Position numbers and translations under genes: made by a program. Below, one piece after another: positions 46,301-57,343 of a stretch of DNA of 64,000 nt. Below the pieces are notes generated by a model, which saw only the letters and a list, made by a program, of their open reading frames with translations, did not search any database and had not been told where the DNA came from. Numbering within the stretch: the first letter of the stretch is position 1; the number at the start of each line of letters is the position of its first letter. The stretch is from Allium sativum (taxonomy: Eukaryota > Streptophyta > Magnoliopsida > Asparagales > Amaryllidaceae), in the NCBI GenBank assembly GCA_030737875.1, contig CM060926.1:166431079-166495078 (forward strand). Reading direction: 5' to 3'.

Positions 46301-48839
46301 AAAATAGAAAAGTAGAAACTTGCATTGCATAAAATGATATTTTGTCAAAATAGAAAAATAGGAAGTTGCATTGCACAAAATAATATTTTGTCAAGTTAGA
46401 ACTTTATATAGAAGTGCATTGTATGCATAATATTTTGTCAAGTTAGAACGTTATATAGAAGTGCATTGTATGCATATAATATTTTGTCATGTTAGAGAAA
46501 TAGAAATACATTGTATGCATAATATTTTGTCAAGTTAGAACGTTATATAGAAGTGCATTGTATGCATATAATATTTTGTCATGTTAGAGAAATAGAAATA
46601 CATTGTATGCATAATATTTTGTCAAGTTAGAACGTTATATAGAAGTGCATTGTATGCATAATATTTTGTCAAGTTAGAAAAATAGAAATGCATTGTATGA
46701 ATATATTATTTTGTCATGTTAGAAAAATAGAGAAATGCATTGTATGAAACTATCATTTTTGATATATTAAAAATAGAGAATTGCATTGTATGTAAACTAT
46801 CATTTCTGATATGTTGAAAATATAGAATTTCCTTGTATGTAAAATATGAAAATATACACCGTATGATTCATTAGCATTTTTGTTAATATCAGAAATAAGG
46901 AATGTACTGTAGGATAAATTAACATTATTTTCAATGTTAAATATAAAGAAAATTCCACCGTATGATAGTTACACTATTTTATAATGATAAGATTTAGAGA
47001 ACTTGACCATAGGAAGAATATATATTATTTATAATGTATATAAAGAGAGAATTCACCCCGTAGGAAGAATTAACATTATTTATAATGTAAATAAAAGAAA
47101 TGAAATGTATGTAAGGATAACATTATTTATAATGTTAAACGAAAGGTAAGGAACTGTATTGAAACATTAAAATTAATTATATTAAAATAATTAAGGCAAG
47201 AATTAATCGTTATAAAATAAAATAACGATATGAAATATGTTTTTCTCAAAATATATGAATGCGAGATTATTTGGAAAGTCCGGGTTAATCCCATTCCAAA
47301 TGATCGTACGATTCCAAGAATTCAAGTATGAAGACGGCGCATGAAGACCGTAAATCTCCCCTCGAATGGACAACGATCAAGACTCTGAATTGGTTTGCTC
47401 CCAATTCAAGGGTCGGGATAATTGTCCAAACGTACGTGTTGATTTCACGGGTTTGACCCTAGTTCAGACCTAGAGCATGGGTATAAATGGATAGTGTGTC
47501 TGACATCGTACCCCACAAAATATTATGTTGTTGATATTCAGTTAATATATAAACGATTGGTGGTAGAGAATTTATTCTCTACTTAACACCCGTTTATATA
47601 GTGACGGAAGATCAATAGTACGGTATGGAGTGACGGTGTGGCATACTAAGATGCAACGATCAGGGTTTCTTGTTGAAAAGCAGAACCTTGTGGTATGAAG
47701 AACATGACTTCACGAGCCTCACAAACCGGTAGAGTCTAAAAAGGGGGAAGGGAACGCAGGGAAAGTAGCACGTTTCTTTCTAGTTAGTAGTCATTTTACT
47801 TTTGAAGGATGATGAAATGAGGCGCCTCGGATAGGTCCTATAGGACCGGGGAACGTGTGCTTAGGAATTGCCAATCCTCTAAGCTGTATGTGAGGACCGG
47901 CCCTGCAGTTTTCCAAGGGTTCTTTGCGGGGAATCCTGGGGCATTAACTAGAGTGTCCCGAATCGGTAAGGAGTCCTCCCTAGCCTGGACTCATGATGGA
48001 AACCCAAATTTCCAATACGACCCCGACGAATTTGTTTGTATTACTAGTACGGAGGCATAATATATGGGTACCTATGCTTCCTAGGATTAATACATTGCTT
48101 TGAATTGTTTTAAAACATATACACTAATAATAGTATTAGTTTCGTATTTGGCGTATTTAGCATGTTTAACCACCATAAGGTAAAACTCTATCCTCTTGGT
48201 GTGCGTTGCATTGTGTGATGGGACCTGAGTCTTATGGTGGTTCCATTTTTCAAAAGACATTGCGTTTTGTTACGTTTTACTTATCTGTATTGACACTATA
48301 GTTATGCACGACAATCCATTAGTACAACCCGTTCCGCGTTAGCGGCGTGGTTTTTGGATTTGCCTTATTAGTATAAGTTATTTAAGAATTCTCACACCAG
48401 TCCCACGACTGACCCATAGTTTGTTTCACCTTTTTGCAAACTTGGGTGCCCTCTCTTCTACACGGGCAGCCAAGTAGACAGGTTCATTCTTTGCTTGGAG
48501 CTTTTCTTTGAAGCTGCTTATTTTCTCTCTCTTGGATTCTGCTTGGGAGAAGAGGTGATGATTTGGAGCTTGAAGACTTTTTGTTTCTATTGGCATCTTT
48601 TCCTTTATTTTTAGACATCAAACTTATTTCTTTTCTGCAAACTTGTTGTAATAATCTTAGTGTTCTGTGACTGTGGAATTTCTGTGATTGATGACATTAT
48701 ATTTTTCCGCTGCTATAATGTTATTACTCTATGAATCTCCTTTGCTATATTGTATCTGTGTTCTGTTTTATTGTATTTATGTTGTATTCCAAAAATGATT
48801 TCTCCTGCTTTCACTCGTGGAAGTTTGGGGGTCGTCACA
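43386..48839 (+). mobile_element. 3' LTR of element C
   Basis: Offset +5863 from LTR1, with the same promoter (44429-44442), repeat zone (about 45150-47145) and ends. Only four base differences from LTR1 were found by eye. Confidence 0.95.
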
Positions 48840-48844
48840 GAATT

Positions 48845-49151
48845 TTTGTTGAATCTTCTAAAGGCCATAACTCCTTCATACGGAGTCCGCTTTACGCAAA
48901 CTTGTACTCTATTCCGAGCAGAATTTCGAGACAAAAGCAACGATGATGTCTATTTTACTTAATTCCTGATATTTAAATTAAGTATCCATATTTTATTATC
49001 TTTTCCGTTACGCACACTGTTATCGAATTAATTTTTCCTTCTCTTCCATATATTAATTAATTTTCGTTATACATCACCATTATTTACCTATCTATGCATA
49101 TAAACATATTTTTACATATTTTTAATTATATTAAAAATGCGGGGTGTTATA
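48845..49151 (-). mobile_element. Remainder of the D 5' LTR (its U3 start)
   Basis: Resumes TTTTGTTGAATCTTCTAAAGG exactly where 37522 broke off and matches 31093-31398 of the other LTR. It ends AAAAATGCGGGGTGTTATA, a C-to-T change in the usual TTACA terminus. Confidence 0.88.
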
Positions 49152-49584
49152 GATTTAATCATCTCCAGCCATCTCTAGTTGAAGATCTAACTCCGAACCC
49201 ATTACGAAGTGATGGAAATTATTAAAGCTTACGAGAAAGTCTAGATTTGTCCTACCATTTGCTACATTTGAAGGATCCTACCGATTTTTCCAAACAATTT
49301 CTAATAGATCTAAAAGGGAAAGCAGAGCGATTAATAATGAATGTAATGAGAGGATATGCTTGCCTTGTAACTCTAAATGTGATAGTGGAATCATTCTCTA
49401 AAGGGGATGTGAATCAAGTTTGATCGAACCACCATAAAACATTATGTCCTTTTCTACTTGCATTTCGAAAATTTTGTGGCTCCATTTCTCTTATTTTTAA
49501 CATTTTGTGAAGTACTTTTAGTATCTTTGGTGTTGATTCCACTTTTGGGATTAACATATATCATTGAAATTCCGGGACGTTACA

Positions 49585-51090
49585 TTCCTTCCCCCTTAAA
49601 AGAATTTCGTCCTCGAATTTACTAAGGTAGGAAATACGTTATAAACCATATTAATTGGGTAAATATCGTAAGTTTTACTTCCTAATTCCAGTTTCAAATG
49701 AATCAATTAATTTTAATTAAAATACTAATTCATCCTTATTAACGAAAATTTCCAATTATCCTGAAATTTTCTAGCATCTTAAGTTTTCGAAAAATCTCGC
49801 CAGTGTCTCCTTTGGACGGCTCGATCGGTACAACTACGACTTGCCTTTCTAGGCCTTTTCCAATCCAAAAGAAAAATCTAACAGCTTATGGCTTGCCAAA
49901 CAGGCTTATAACTCCCATGCTCGTATAAATATAGATTCATACTTTTTTTGTCGGGCATTCAACTCTATCTCTTGCCATAAGTTCAAAATATACAAACTCA
50001 TTTCCAATTGATCTCCAATTAAATTACCCTCAAAACCAATCATTCGCTTATAACTAACCTAAACTCTATTTCAAATTCCAATCTAAATTCCAAATTCTTA
50101 CTCAACAATCAAATTCCATCCCAGATTATCTCTAATCCAATCCTATTTTATTTAACTTTATTTTAAGTTAATTAATTTATTTACTTTTACTAGTTCAATT
50201 TATTTGACTTCATAAATTAAATTTAAAATTTTGAATTCAAATTCCTAGGTTTTATTTCAAATCAGTTTGAAATCATATATATTTATACATAATAATAGCA
50301 ATTCAAAGCATTTGAATTTTTGACAACTTATTTCTTCAAAACAATTCAAAACAAAATCTTTGGGAGTAATCTGTCACTTAGAAACTCGAAAATTAACACT
50401 AATGATGTTGCAGTCTCATCAAAACTATTTTCCAGCCACCGAAGTGAGTTCAATACCATATTCAAGCTTATTTTCAAGCACTTCTATTTTGAAATTACTT
50501 CAAAATATTCTTAAAAATGATTGGAAAACATTTCCAAATCCACCCAAGATCTTAAATTTTCCATATATTTTAAATCCAAAATCCATTTACAACAATTTTC
50601 CTAGTTTCCATAGTTTTAATCTCAATTATGATTTAAATCTAGATTTGGTTCATCTTGATTTTATATCTTACACGAATATAAATTTCAATTGGTTATATTT
50701 ATATATAACCGTCTCAATTACAATCTTATTCGATTATAATAACAACCAACACATCCAATATATGATAATAATTCCAATTATTCTTTTATATTAAAATATA
50801 TTTTGGGTAATATTATTTCACTTACCCTCCTTTTCAAAACTTATTGTGTCGGTTCATCGTATTCAAGTGTTTAGAAACCCTATCGACTTTGTGATGCCCC
50901 ACCGTCGACCAGAATTCATAATCCACTCAACCAATAAATCTCCATAATATAAAATCATTTTTATATAATATACAAATACGTTCACTCGTATATATACACT
51001 CAAACTCAATCTAGGATATTATTAATCCCATCTCTATTGAGTTACGCCATAGAGCCAAGATAATTACTTAACCTTCAGCTCTGATACCAC
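49585..51090 (-). other. Internal region of element E, AT-rich, no gene recognised
   Basis: On the minus strand it lies between a primer site (TGGTATCAGAGCTGAAGG, near 51071-51089) and a polypurine stretch (TTTTAAGGGGGAAGGAA) at 49585-49601. Frames such as 50360-50794 are low-complexity Asn/Ile/Phe-rich products of AT-rich DNA. Confidence 0.65.
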
Positions 51091-51725
51091 TGTAACGACC
51101 CAAAAGATTTTCGACTCCGAAAATCAACATTTAATACCATGTCAACTATTTAGGAATCGGAAATATTGGACCATTAATAGAAAGAAGTTAGAGGGTAAGA
51201 AATAGAAAGAAAGTTAGAATAGAAAAAGAATATCAAAACACAACAGAATCAAAGTAACATGAATCTCACAGCGTAACTAATAAAATATATTATGTAACAA
51301 ATTTGAAATACCAAACTGTATTTGCACTTGCATATCGTCGGAGTACATCACATATATATATATATATATCACAGCGGAAACTATATATATCTAACATTGA
51401 ATCCTCCTACTCCAAGCTCCTCCAAGTGTCTGTAAAATCCTGACTACTTGACTGCCCGTACAAATTTGGGCACCCAAGAGGTTAGGGTAAAACAATACAA
51501 AATAAACTCTAGGTAAGTCATGTGACTGGTGTGAGTAAACCCTAATCATTTCGGTTTAACTTTTCCAAAATCCTTTTCAAAGCAATGAAAATCTTAAGAC
51601 CAATCCTCACATAAACATAGATGGTTTTTTTACCTTATGATAACCAAAACATTCTTTTAAAATAATCCTTTTCTAATATTATATTAATGTCTAAATCAAG
51701 TAAATAACAATATAGCAGAACGATT
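51091..51725 (-). mobile_element. Right LTR of E, truncated
   Basis: Starts TGTAACGACCC at 51091 (LTR 3' end on the minus strand). It includes TTTGGGCACCCAAGAGG and GTCATGTGACTGGTGTGAG at 51460-51530, the counterpart of CTCACACCAGTC and TTGGGTGCCC in the C LTR. It stops where Tat B homology begins, at about 51726. Confidence 0.62.
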
Positions 51726-53320
51726 TCATCTCACGCTCTGCCAACGAAACTACCCCTCTCACCAACCTATTCGAGGTTGGAGAAACCTCTAAGGCAGGAG
51801 AAGCTATAACGAGAAGGGAGTTGGATGAAATTGTTGCGGGTTTTACAAGCCAAATGGACATTGCAAATAAACCCATGATGAAAAAAATTGAATCCATGTT
51901 CTCCATGCAAGCTGCCGCGGCGAAAGTTACCATGAATGCAGCTCGTGCTAAATCCATTCAGTCCAATCATACAAAAAATGTGGGCTCTTCTTCTTCAAGT
52001 CCAAACCGAGGAGATTCTATTCATGAGGTTACAAATCCTAATGTTGCTCGACATATGGAAGCTAAGTCACCTACGCGCAATCATACCGATAAAGAAACTT
52101 CTCGACAAGCGCTTGGAACCACCAAAGGGGAACCTTCCCAAGTTGGAGGTTCAGGTCCCCAGAATCTGAACCATGACTGATTGCTTAGGCAAACATTTGG
52201 TAAATATGATGGCATCCGCCCCGTGGTCCATCTCAACGAAGAAGAGCGCATATTGGAAATGGTGCGCAAAATAATGGAGAAAAGCCTGAAGAAGCAGGAT
52301 GATGAGAAAGATTAGGCGTTCGCTCCTACCAAAACCCCACTTACGAAGAGAATTAAGATGGCTCCATATCCAAATAAATTCAAACCTCTGACAGTCCAAG
52401 CTTATAATGGGGCAAGTGAGCCCAACGTGTTCTTATTCAAATATGATCAGCGTATGGATGGAGCACGTGCCATGTACGAGTTGAAGTGCTTGTACTTTCC
52501 AACTTATCTCAAGGAAGTGACCTCACTTTGGTTCACAAAATTACCACCCAGATCTGTGGATGATTTTGATATCTTGCCCTAACTATTTCAAGAACAATTT
52601 AGGCTCCAAGCGACAAAAGTACGAGATGTCATGGAGTTGAACTAGCTTAAGCAAAGGCCAGGAGAATCCATAAGGGCCTTTCTTACCCGCTTCAATACCG
52701 CTGCAGCCAAGGTTGGAAACTATGAGCCTCATTTGGTTTTAATGGCTTTGAAGGGAGCTATAAGAAAGAAGACCAAGCTTGGATAGTGGATTAAGAAGAA
52801 AAAAACAAGTACTCTTGAGGAACTGTTCGACAAAGCTGAGGAGTATATAGGCGTGGATGAGGATCCGGCCTAAACTATGGATGTTTCCGAAAGCAATATA
52901 CGGCCAAAAAGAAAAATGATGACCTAGAAGGTAGCCAGAAGAATCCTGGTAGTCAGAAAAGAGGGAATGATGGAAGAGACAATCGACCTAACAAAAAGCT
53001 TTTCTTCTTTAAGAATTCGGAATTGGCTCCTTTGAATGACACTATGGAGAACATCTTCATGACAACCAAAGACACTGAAGAGTACCCAACACCAAAGCAA
53101 GTGAAAGTCAGTGGTTCCGCAATCAAGTCAAGGAGGTTCTACCAGTTTCATAACTAGCCAGGTCACAATACAAACGAATGTAGACACCTGAAGAGCTTAA
53201 TTGAAGAATTGATAAGAAAAAATAGACTTTAGCAGTATGCAAAGTACCTGCAAAACGCCCAGAATGCTCAAGGCCAAGGAATGTCTACGGGACAACCTAG
53301 GCAAAATGAGAATGCTGTAG
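51726..53320 (+). pseudogene. gag of Tat B
   Basis: The main open piece is 51821-52180 (MDEIVAGFTSQMDIANKPMM... to SGPQNLNHD, then a TGA). Next comes 52358-52582 with MAPYPNKFKPLTVQAYNGAS and the capsid-like YFPTYLKEVTSLWFTKLPP. Capsid sequence continues in broken frames to about 52870 (ending with the FDKAEEYIGVDEDP block). The terminal KFHN-like zinc motif (NTNECRHL) and LIEELIRKNRL lie at about 53130-53230. Stops at about 52178, 52580 and 53156 rule out a working protein. Confidence 0.82.
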
Positions 53321-53359
53321 TTGTTGTACTTCCAAGGTTGATCATCAATACTATTTCAG

Positions 53360-53940
53360 GTGTGCCATACCCAGCCAGAAGAAGCTAGGGGGGACATTGT
53401 GAAATACACTAATGAAGTGAAGAACCTTCCAAAAGGAGAAGAGCTCAAGATCATAAGCGAAGCCATGTCATCTAAGATGCCAAGAATTCCATGGGATGAC
53501 ATTGTGTTCAAATATGAGTACTCAGATGGATTCATAACTCCAATGGTGGATCCAATGGTGATAACCATTAGCTTGGGTCCAGCCATTATCAGAAGGGTCT
53601 TAGTTGATACCGGAGCATCTGTAATGTCCTTTTCATCATTGCGTTTCATAGGATGAAACTCTCCATGGATGATGTGAAAGCTTGTCAGAATAAAATTCAT
53701 GGATTTACAAGGCAAGCCATCCAACCAATTGGCATCATCAATCTGCTTGTCGAACTTGGAGAAGGAAAGAAGAAGGCCACACTAAAGAAGGACTTTGTCA
53801 TAATCGTTGAGCTTTCTGCTTATAATGCTTTCCTTGGAAGTCCAACCCTCACAGCGTTCAGAATAACAATGGCCCCGTTGTGCCTCATAATGAAATTCCC
53901 TACTGAAAACGGAATTGGCATAGTCAACGGAGACCAATAG
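53360..53940 (+). pseudogene. Aspartic protease of Tat B, frameshifted
   Basis: The first frame (53360-53656) carries VRRVLVDTGAS-type sequence, here IIRRVLVDTGAS, with the catalytic DTG at residues 83-85. A frameshift just after it (about 53640) leads into 53653-53940, which has the flap-side AYNAFLGSPTLTAF and ends at a TAG. Tat A has the complementary state: one open frame but DNG in place of DTG. Confidence 0.8.
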
Positions 53941-54399
53941 GCAGCGAGAGAGTGCTATCTGGTTGAGCTTGCTGAGGCAAGGAAGAAAGAAGTGAAGAAG
54001 GATGTGGAGCCTCCACTCCACATTCATACTCCCCCTATAGCAATTAGGGCGGGGCCCTCATACTGGCGAGCATAGTGGAGCTCAGAAGGAGATTGATCCA
54101 AGAAAAGCTAGTATGGGGGAAAATAGAGTAGCACCACCTGAGGACACCATTTCTATTCCTGTGCACGATAAAGATCCAGACGGAGTCTTAAAGATAGGTT
54201 CCCAGTTGGGCCTCAAGTTGCAAAAAGATTTGATATTTTTTTAAAAAGCAAATTAGATGTTTTTTGGATGCATTCCAACATGTGCGGAATATCACCAGAT
54301 GTAATTGTTCATAACTTTAATATTAATCCCAGTTGGCTCCTGTAAAACGAAAAAGACGAATTCAATGACATGAAAGATCTGTGGCATTAAAAGAAGAAG

Positions 54400-55600
54400 T
54401 AGATCGATTATTCAAAAATATCTTTATACGGGAATCGACATATCCCGATTGGGTTTCAAATCCGGTCCTTGTTAAGAAGTCCAACGGCAAATGGAGAGCA
54501 TGAATAGATTATTTAGATCTTAACAAGTTGTGCCCTAAAGACAGTTTTCCACTTCCTAGAATTAATCAACTTGTTGATGCAACTGTGGGGCACGAACTGT
54601 TATCTTTTATGGATGCATATTCCAGGTATAACCAAATCATGATGCATAAGCCAGATGAGGATAGCACAAGTTTCATAACAGATAGAGGCCTATATTACTA
54701 CAAAGTTATGCCAATTGGACTCAAGAATGCGGGAGCAAACAACCAGCGCCTTGTGAATTCCATGTTCAAATCCAAAATTGGGAACACTATGGAGGTTTAT
54801 GTAGATGATATGTTGGTTAAGTCCAAGAAAGTCGAAGATCACTTGGAGAATCTAGTTGAAATGTTTCATATCCTTAGAAAGTATTGCATGAAACTAAATC
54901 CTCTTAAATGCTCATTTGGAGTTTTGTCCGGAAAAATTTTCAGGTTCATGGTCAATGCCACGGGCATTGAGGCGAATCCTTCCCAAGTCACGGCCTTACG
55001 GGAGATGCGAGCTCCAAGGAGAAAGAAAGAGCTTCAAAGCTTGAATGGGAAAGTTGCTGCCCTTAACTGATTCATCCCAAAAGCAATGGATCAGTGAATC
55101 CCGCTTTTTGATGCTTTGAAGAAGGGAAAGAAAGAGTTTCATTGGACTCCTGAATGTCAAACTACCTTCGAAGAGTTGGTCAAGCACATGGAGTCACCAC
55201 CAATGCTTTCTAAACCCAAAGATGGAGAGGAGTTGTTCCTATATTGGTTGTCTCATCACATGCCCTAAGTGTTGCACTTATCAGGGAGGATGCTAAGGTC
55301 CAAAGGCCAGTTTATTACATTAGAAAGCGCCTCGCTGGGGCAGAGTTAAACTATCCAAAGTTGGAAAAACTTGCATACTATCTTCTTGTTGCCTTAAAGA
55401 AGTTAAGACCATACTTCCAATCCCATCCTATAAAAGTTCTCACCGATCAACCGCTAAGGCAAGTTCTTGTCCGCTCGGAAACTTTGGGAAGGTTATTGAA
55501 GTGGAATATTGAGCTTACCAGTATGACATCACTTATCACCCTGGAAGAGCTATTAAAGGGCAAGCCTTAGAGAATTTCATTGCCAAATTCATGGATAGGG
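54400..55600 (+). pseudogene. Reverse transcriptase and connection/RNase H-like domain of Tat B
   Basis: A TGA at about 54499 replaces a Cys codon upstream of the main frame (54528-55070, 180 aa). That frame has SFMDAYSRYNQIMMHKPD (catalytic Asp 29) and MEVYVDDMLVKSKK (Asp 93 and 94), so the palm motifs are intact. It also keeps the KNAGANNQRLVNSMF stretch deleted in Tat A. Two stops follow (about 55068 and 55096). 55244-55570 holds the RNase H-like connection with YYLLVALKKLRPYF and KVLTDQPLRQVL. Confidence 0.85.
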
Positions 55601-56110
55601 GAGAGGGAATTGAAGAACTGACTGAGACAGTTCCTAGTTGGAAACTATACTTCGATGTGTCCAGAAATGACTACTGCTCGGGGGCCGGAATTGATTTAGA
55701 AACTCCAGAAGGCAATTCCTTATGCGATGCATTAAGATTGGAATTTCCATCAACCAATAATGAGGCGGAATATAAGCATAAATCACAGGTCTAAAACTGG
55801 CAAAAGAGCTGAATCTAAAAACCTTGCAAATCTTTAGCGATTCTCAACTGGTAATGTGTCAAGTCCTTAAAGAAATCCAAACTATGGTCGGGAACCTTCC
55901 TTCTTATCTTATCAAAGCCATGTAACTTCTCAACGACTTCGATCACTACACTATATCTCACATTCATAGGGAGGAAAACTCAAAGGCGGATTCTCTCACT
56001 AAATACGCTATTTCTTCAGTTGCACAGTTACTAAGACTAATACCCGTTGAAGTCCTTGAAACCCCTGATATTGAAGAGGTGGACATCGATTGGATTATGG
56101 AGACGGTTGA
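55591..56110 (+). pseudogene. Second (archaeal-type) RNase H of Tat B, frameshifted
   Basis: The first frame (55591-55794) has WKLYFDVSRNDYCSGAGI and FPSTNNEAEY, so the first Asp and the Glu are present. A shift near 55775 moves the FSDSQLVMCQV part and the NSKADSLTKYA part to other frames (about 55830-56010). This lies in the same place as the fully open Tat A copy. Confidence 0.8.
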
Positions 56111-56129
56111 AGAACCTGTGTCATGGATG

Positions 56130-57343
56130 ACACCAATCAAGGAGTATATCCTTAACGAAACACTCTCGGAGGAGCCAAAAAAGAGAAGGAAGATATTATG
56201 CAAAGCTCCTTTATAGCTTATCCAGGATGGAAGGTTGTACAGATGAGGATTCTCCATGTCGTTACTGCGATGTGTGACCAAGGAGGAATCAAAAGCAATT
56301 TTGGCAGAATTACATGAAGGAGATTATGGAGGTCAAACAGGCGGTCAAATATTAGCCAAGAAAATTCTACGATACGACTACTTTTGGCCTGATGTGAACC
56401 TGGATGCAATGACTTATGTTAAAATGTGTGACAGATGCCAAAGATTCGTAAAAATTCTAAGAGCACCTCCTACCGAATTGACTCAAATGGTTAGCCACTG
56501 GCCATTTGCCGTCTGGGGCATAGACTTGATCAAAGCATTTCCCACAGCTAAATCGAGTATGAAGTATGCGATAGTGGCAGTTGATTATTTCACTAAATGG
56601 ACCGAAGCTGAACAGCTAGCTACTATTATTTCAAAGAAGGTGATCAATTTCGTCCTAAAGAACATCATCTGCAGGTCTGGGTTACCACATAAAATAACCA
56701 CCGATAATGGAAGTCAATTTGAGAGTACTGAATTATTAGACTTCTGCGCCAAGTACAAGATTAAGAAAAGCTTTTCAACCGTCTCTCATTCACTGGCCAA
56801 CGGGCAAGTAGAAGCAATCAACAAAATTCTGAAATCAACCATCAGGAAGCGTCTTGAAAAAGCCAAAGGTTCTTGGGTAGATGAGCTTCCGCTTGCACTA
56901 TGGGCATATCCTACCACCCACAAAACTGCGACAGGGCACACTCCATTCTCACTTGCGTTTGGATCCGAGGCTATGATCCCGGTAGAAATGGAGGTTCCAA
57001 CTCAAAGAAGAATCCACTTCAACCAAGAAGAGAATGAGAGACTATAGCTCGAAGCAATCAATTTGTTTGAAGAAAAAAGAAGAGAAGCAAAACTTAGAGT
57101 CATGGGACATTAGAGAAGAATAACTCATCATTTCAATGCTAAAATAAAACGTTGAACATTTCAAGTTGGGGACCTTATTCTGAAAAGAATCATGATAGGA
57201 ACTGGGGTACTCGGACCCAACTGGGAGGGACCATATATGATTAGCCAAAAATTCTCAGATGGTACATTTGAGCTGAAAACGATGGATGGAATCCAACTTC
57301 CGAAAGCATGGAATGCTATACACCTCCATCACTACTTCACTTA
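56130..57343 (+). pseudogene. Integrase of Tat B, DDE core open and intact, ends broken
   Basis: The longest retroelement frame in the window (56256-57047, 263 aa). It starts inside the zinc-finger domain, where the first His (20) is kept, the second is Gln (27, in GGQTGGQ; Tat A has His), and the cysteines are C58 and C61 (CDRC). The catalytic triad is D90 (WGIDLIKAF), D150 (TTDNGSQF) and E186 (NGQVEAINK), spaced D-59-D-35-E as in active integrases. A TAG after FNQEENERL separates the C-terminal part (GDLILKR, GPNWEGPYMIS, GTFELKTMDG), which reads on to a stop at about 57343. Upstream, TPIKEYILN and KKRRK sequence (56130-56215) is cut off by a stop. Confidence 0.87.

Larger units (their letters stand above)
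37523..48839 (+). mobile_element. Element 'C': very young non-autonomous element, 5,454-bp LTRs around a 409-bp interior
   Basis: The target duplication GAATT is at 37518-37522 and 48840-48844. LTR1 is 37523-42976 and LTR2 is 43386-48839, both exactly 5,454 bp. The internal region is 42977-43385. I could find only four differences between the LTRs (38442/44305, 38719/44582, 41146/47009, 41399/47262), all transitions. The primer site TTGGTATCAGAGC and the tract AAGTGGGGGAGAC are intact, so it has the cis signals for replication but no protein gene. The TGTAACGACCC terminus and GGGGACGAAA motif suggest a Tekay/Del-like chromovirus derivative; that lineage call is inference. Confidence 0.95.
27100..49151 (-). 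mobile_element. Element 'D': non-autonomous gypsy element with 4.3-kb LTRs, interrupted by element C
   Basis: The target duplication GATTT is at 27095-27099 and 49152-49156. The 3' LTR is 27100-31398 (4,299 bp). The internal region is 31399-33540 (2.1 kb). The 5' LTR is 33541-37522 plus 48845-49151 (about 4,289 bp without the insert). On the minus strand the primer site reads TGGTATCAGAGCTTCGGG just right of 33516, and the polypurine side is at 31399-31425. No gag or pol is recognisable. The LTR copies differ by several percent by eye, so D is clearly older than C. The right terminus is mutated (TTATA for TTACA). Confidence 0.87.
26509..49556 (+). mobile_element. Solo Tat LTR split by element D (26509-27099 plus 49157-49556)
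   Basis: The two parts sum to 991 bp, the same length as the Tat A LTR. The left part has U3 repeats, a TATA box (27003-27014) and GACCCCGAAGGGCTGC. The right part has TTTGTGGCTCCA and TTTGGTGTTGATTCCA, as in the inner end of the Tat A LTR, ending GGGATTAACA. The flanks are TATA on both sides (26505-26508 and 49557-49560). Sequence of E continues across. No primer site or internal region follows, so this is a solo LTR left by recombination. Confidence 0.83.
25848..51720 (-). mobile_element. Outermost nested element 'E': minus-strand gypsy remnant
   Basis: Its own sequence is 25848-26508, 49561-51720 and little else; the rest is later insertions. The minus-strand LTR start TGTAACGTCCCGG is at 49584. 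Its polypurine side (AAGGGGGAAGGAA) is at 49585-49600, and the primer site with LTR end is at 51077-51091. The internal region (49585-51090, 1.5 kb) is very AT-rich with no recognisable gene. The left LTR (25848-26508) matches the LTR start at 62396 and the U3 of element C. It seems to lack the R-U5 part present at right (51091-51720), so it may be internally deleted. Confidence 0.65.

Noticed and set aside
50360..50794. 144-codon Asn/Ile/Phe-rich frame in the E interior
   Set aside because: Composition is that expected of very AT-rich DNA, with no domain and opposite strand to the element.
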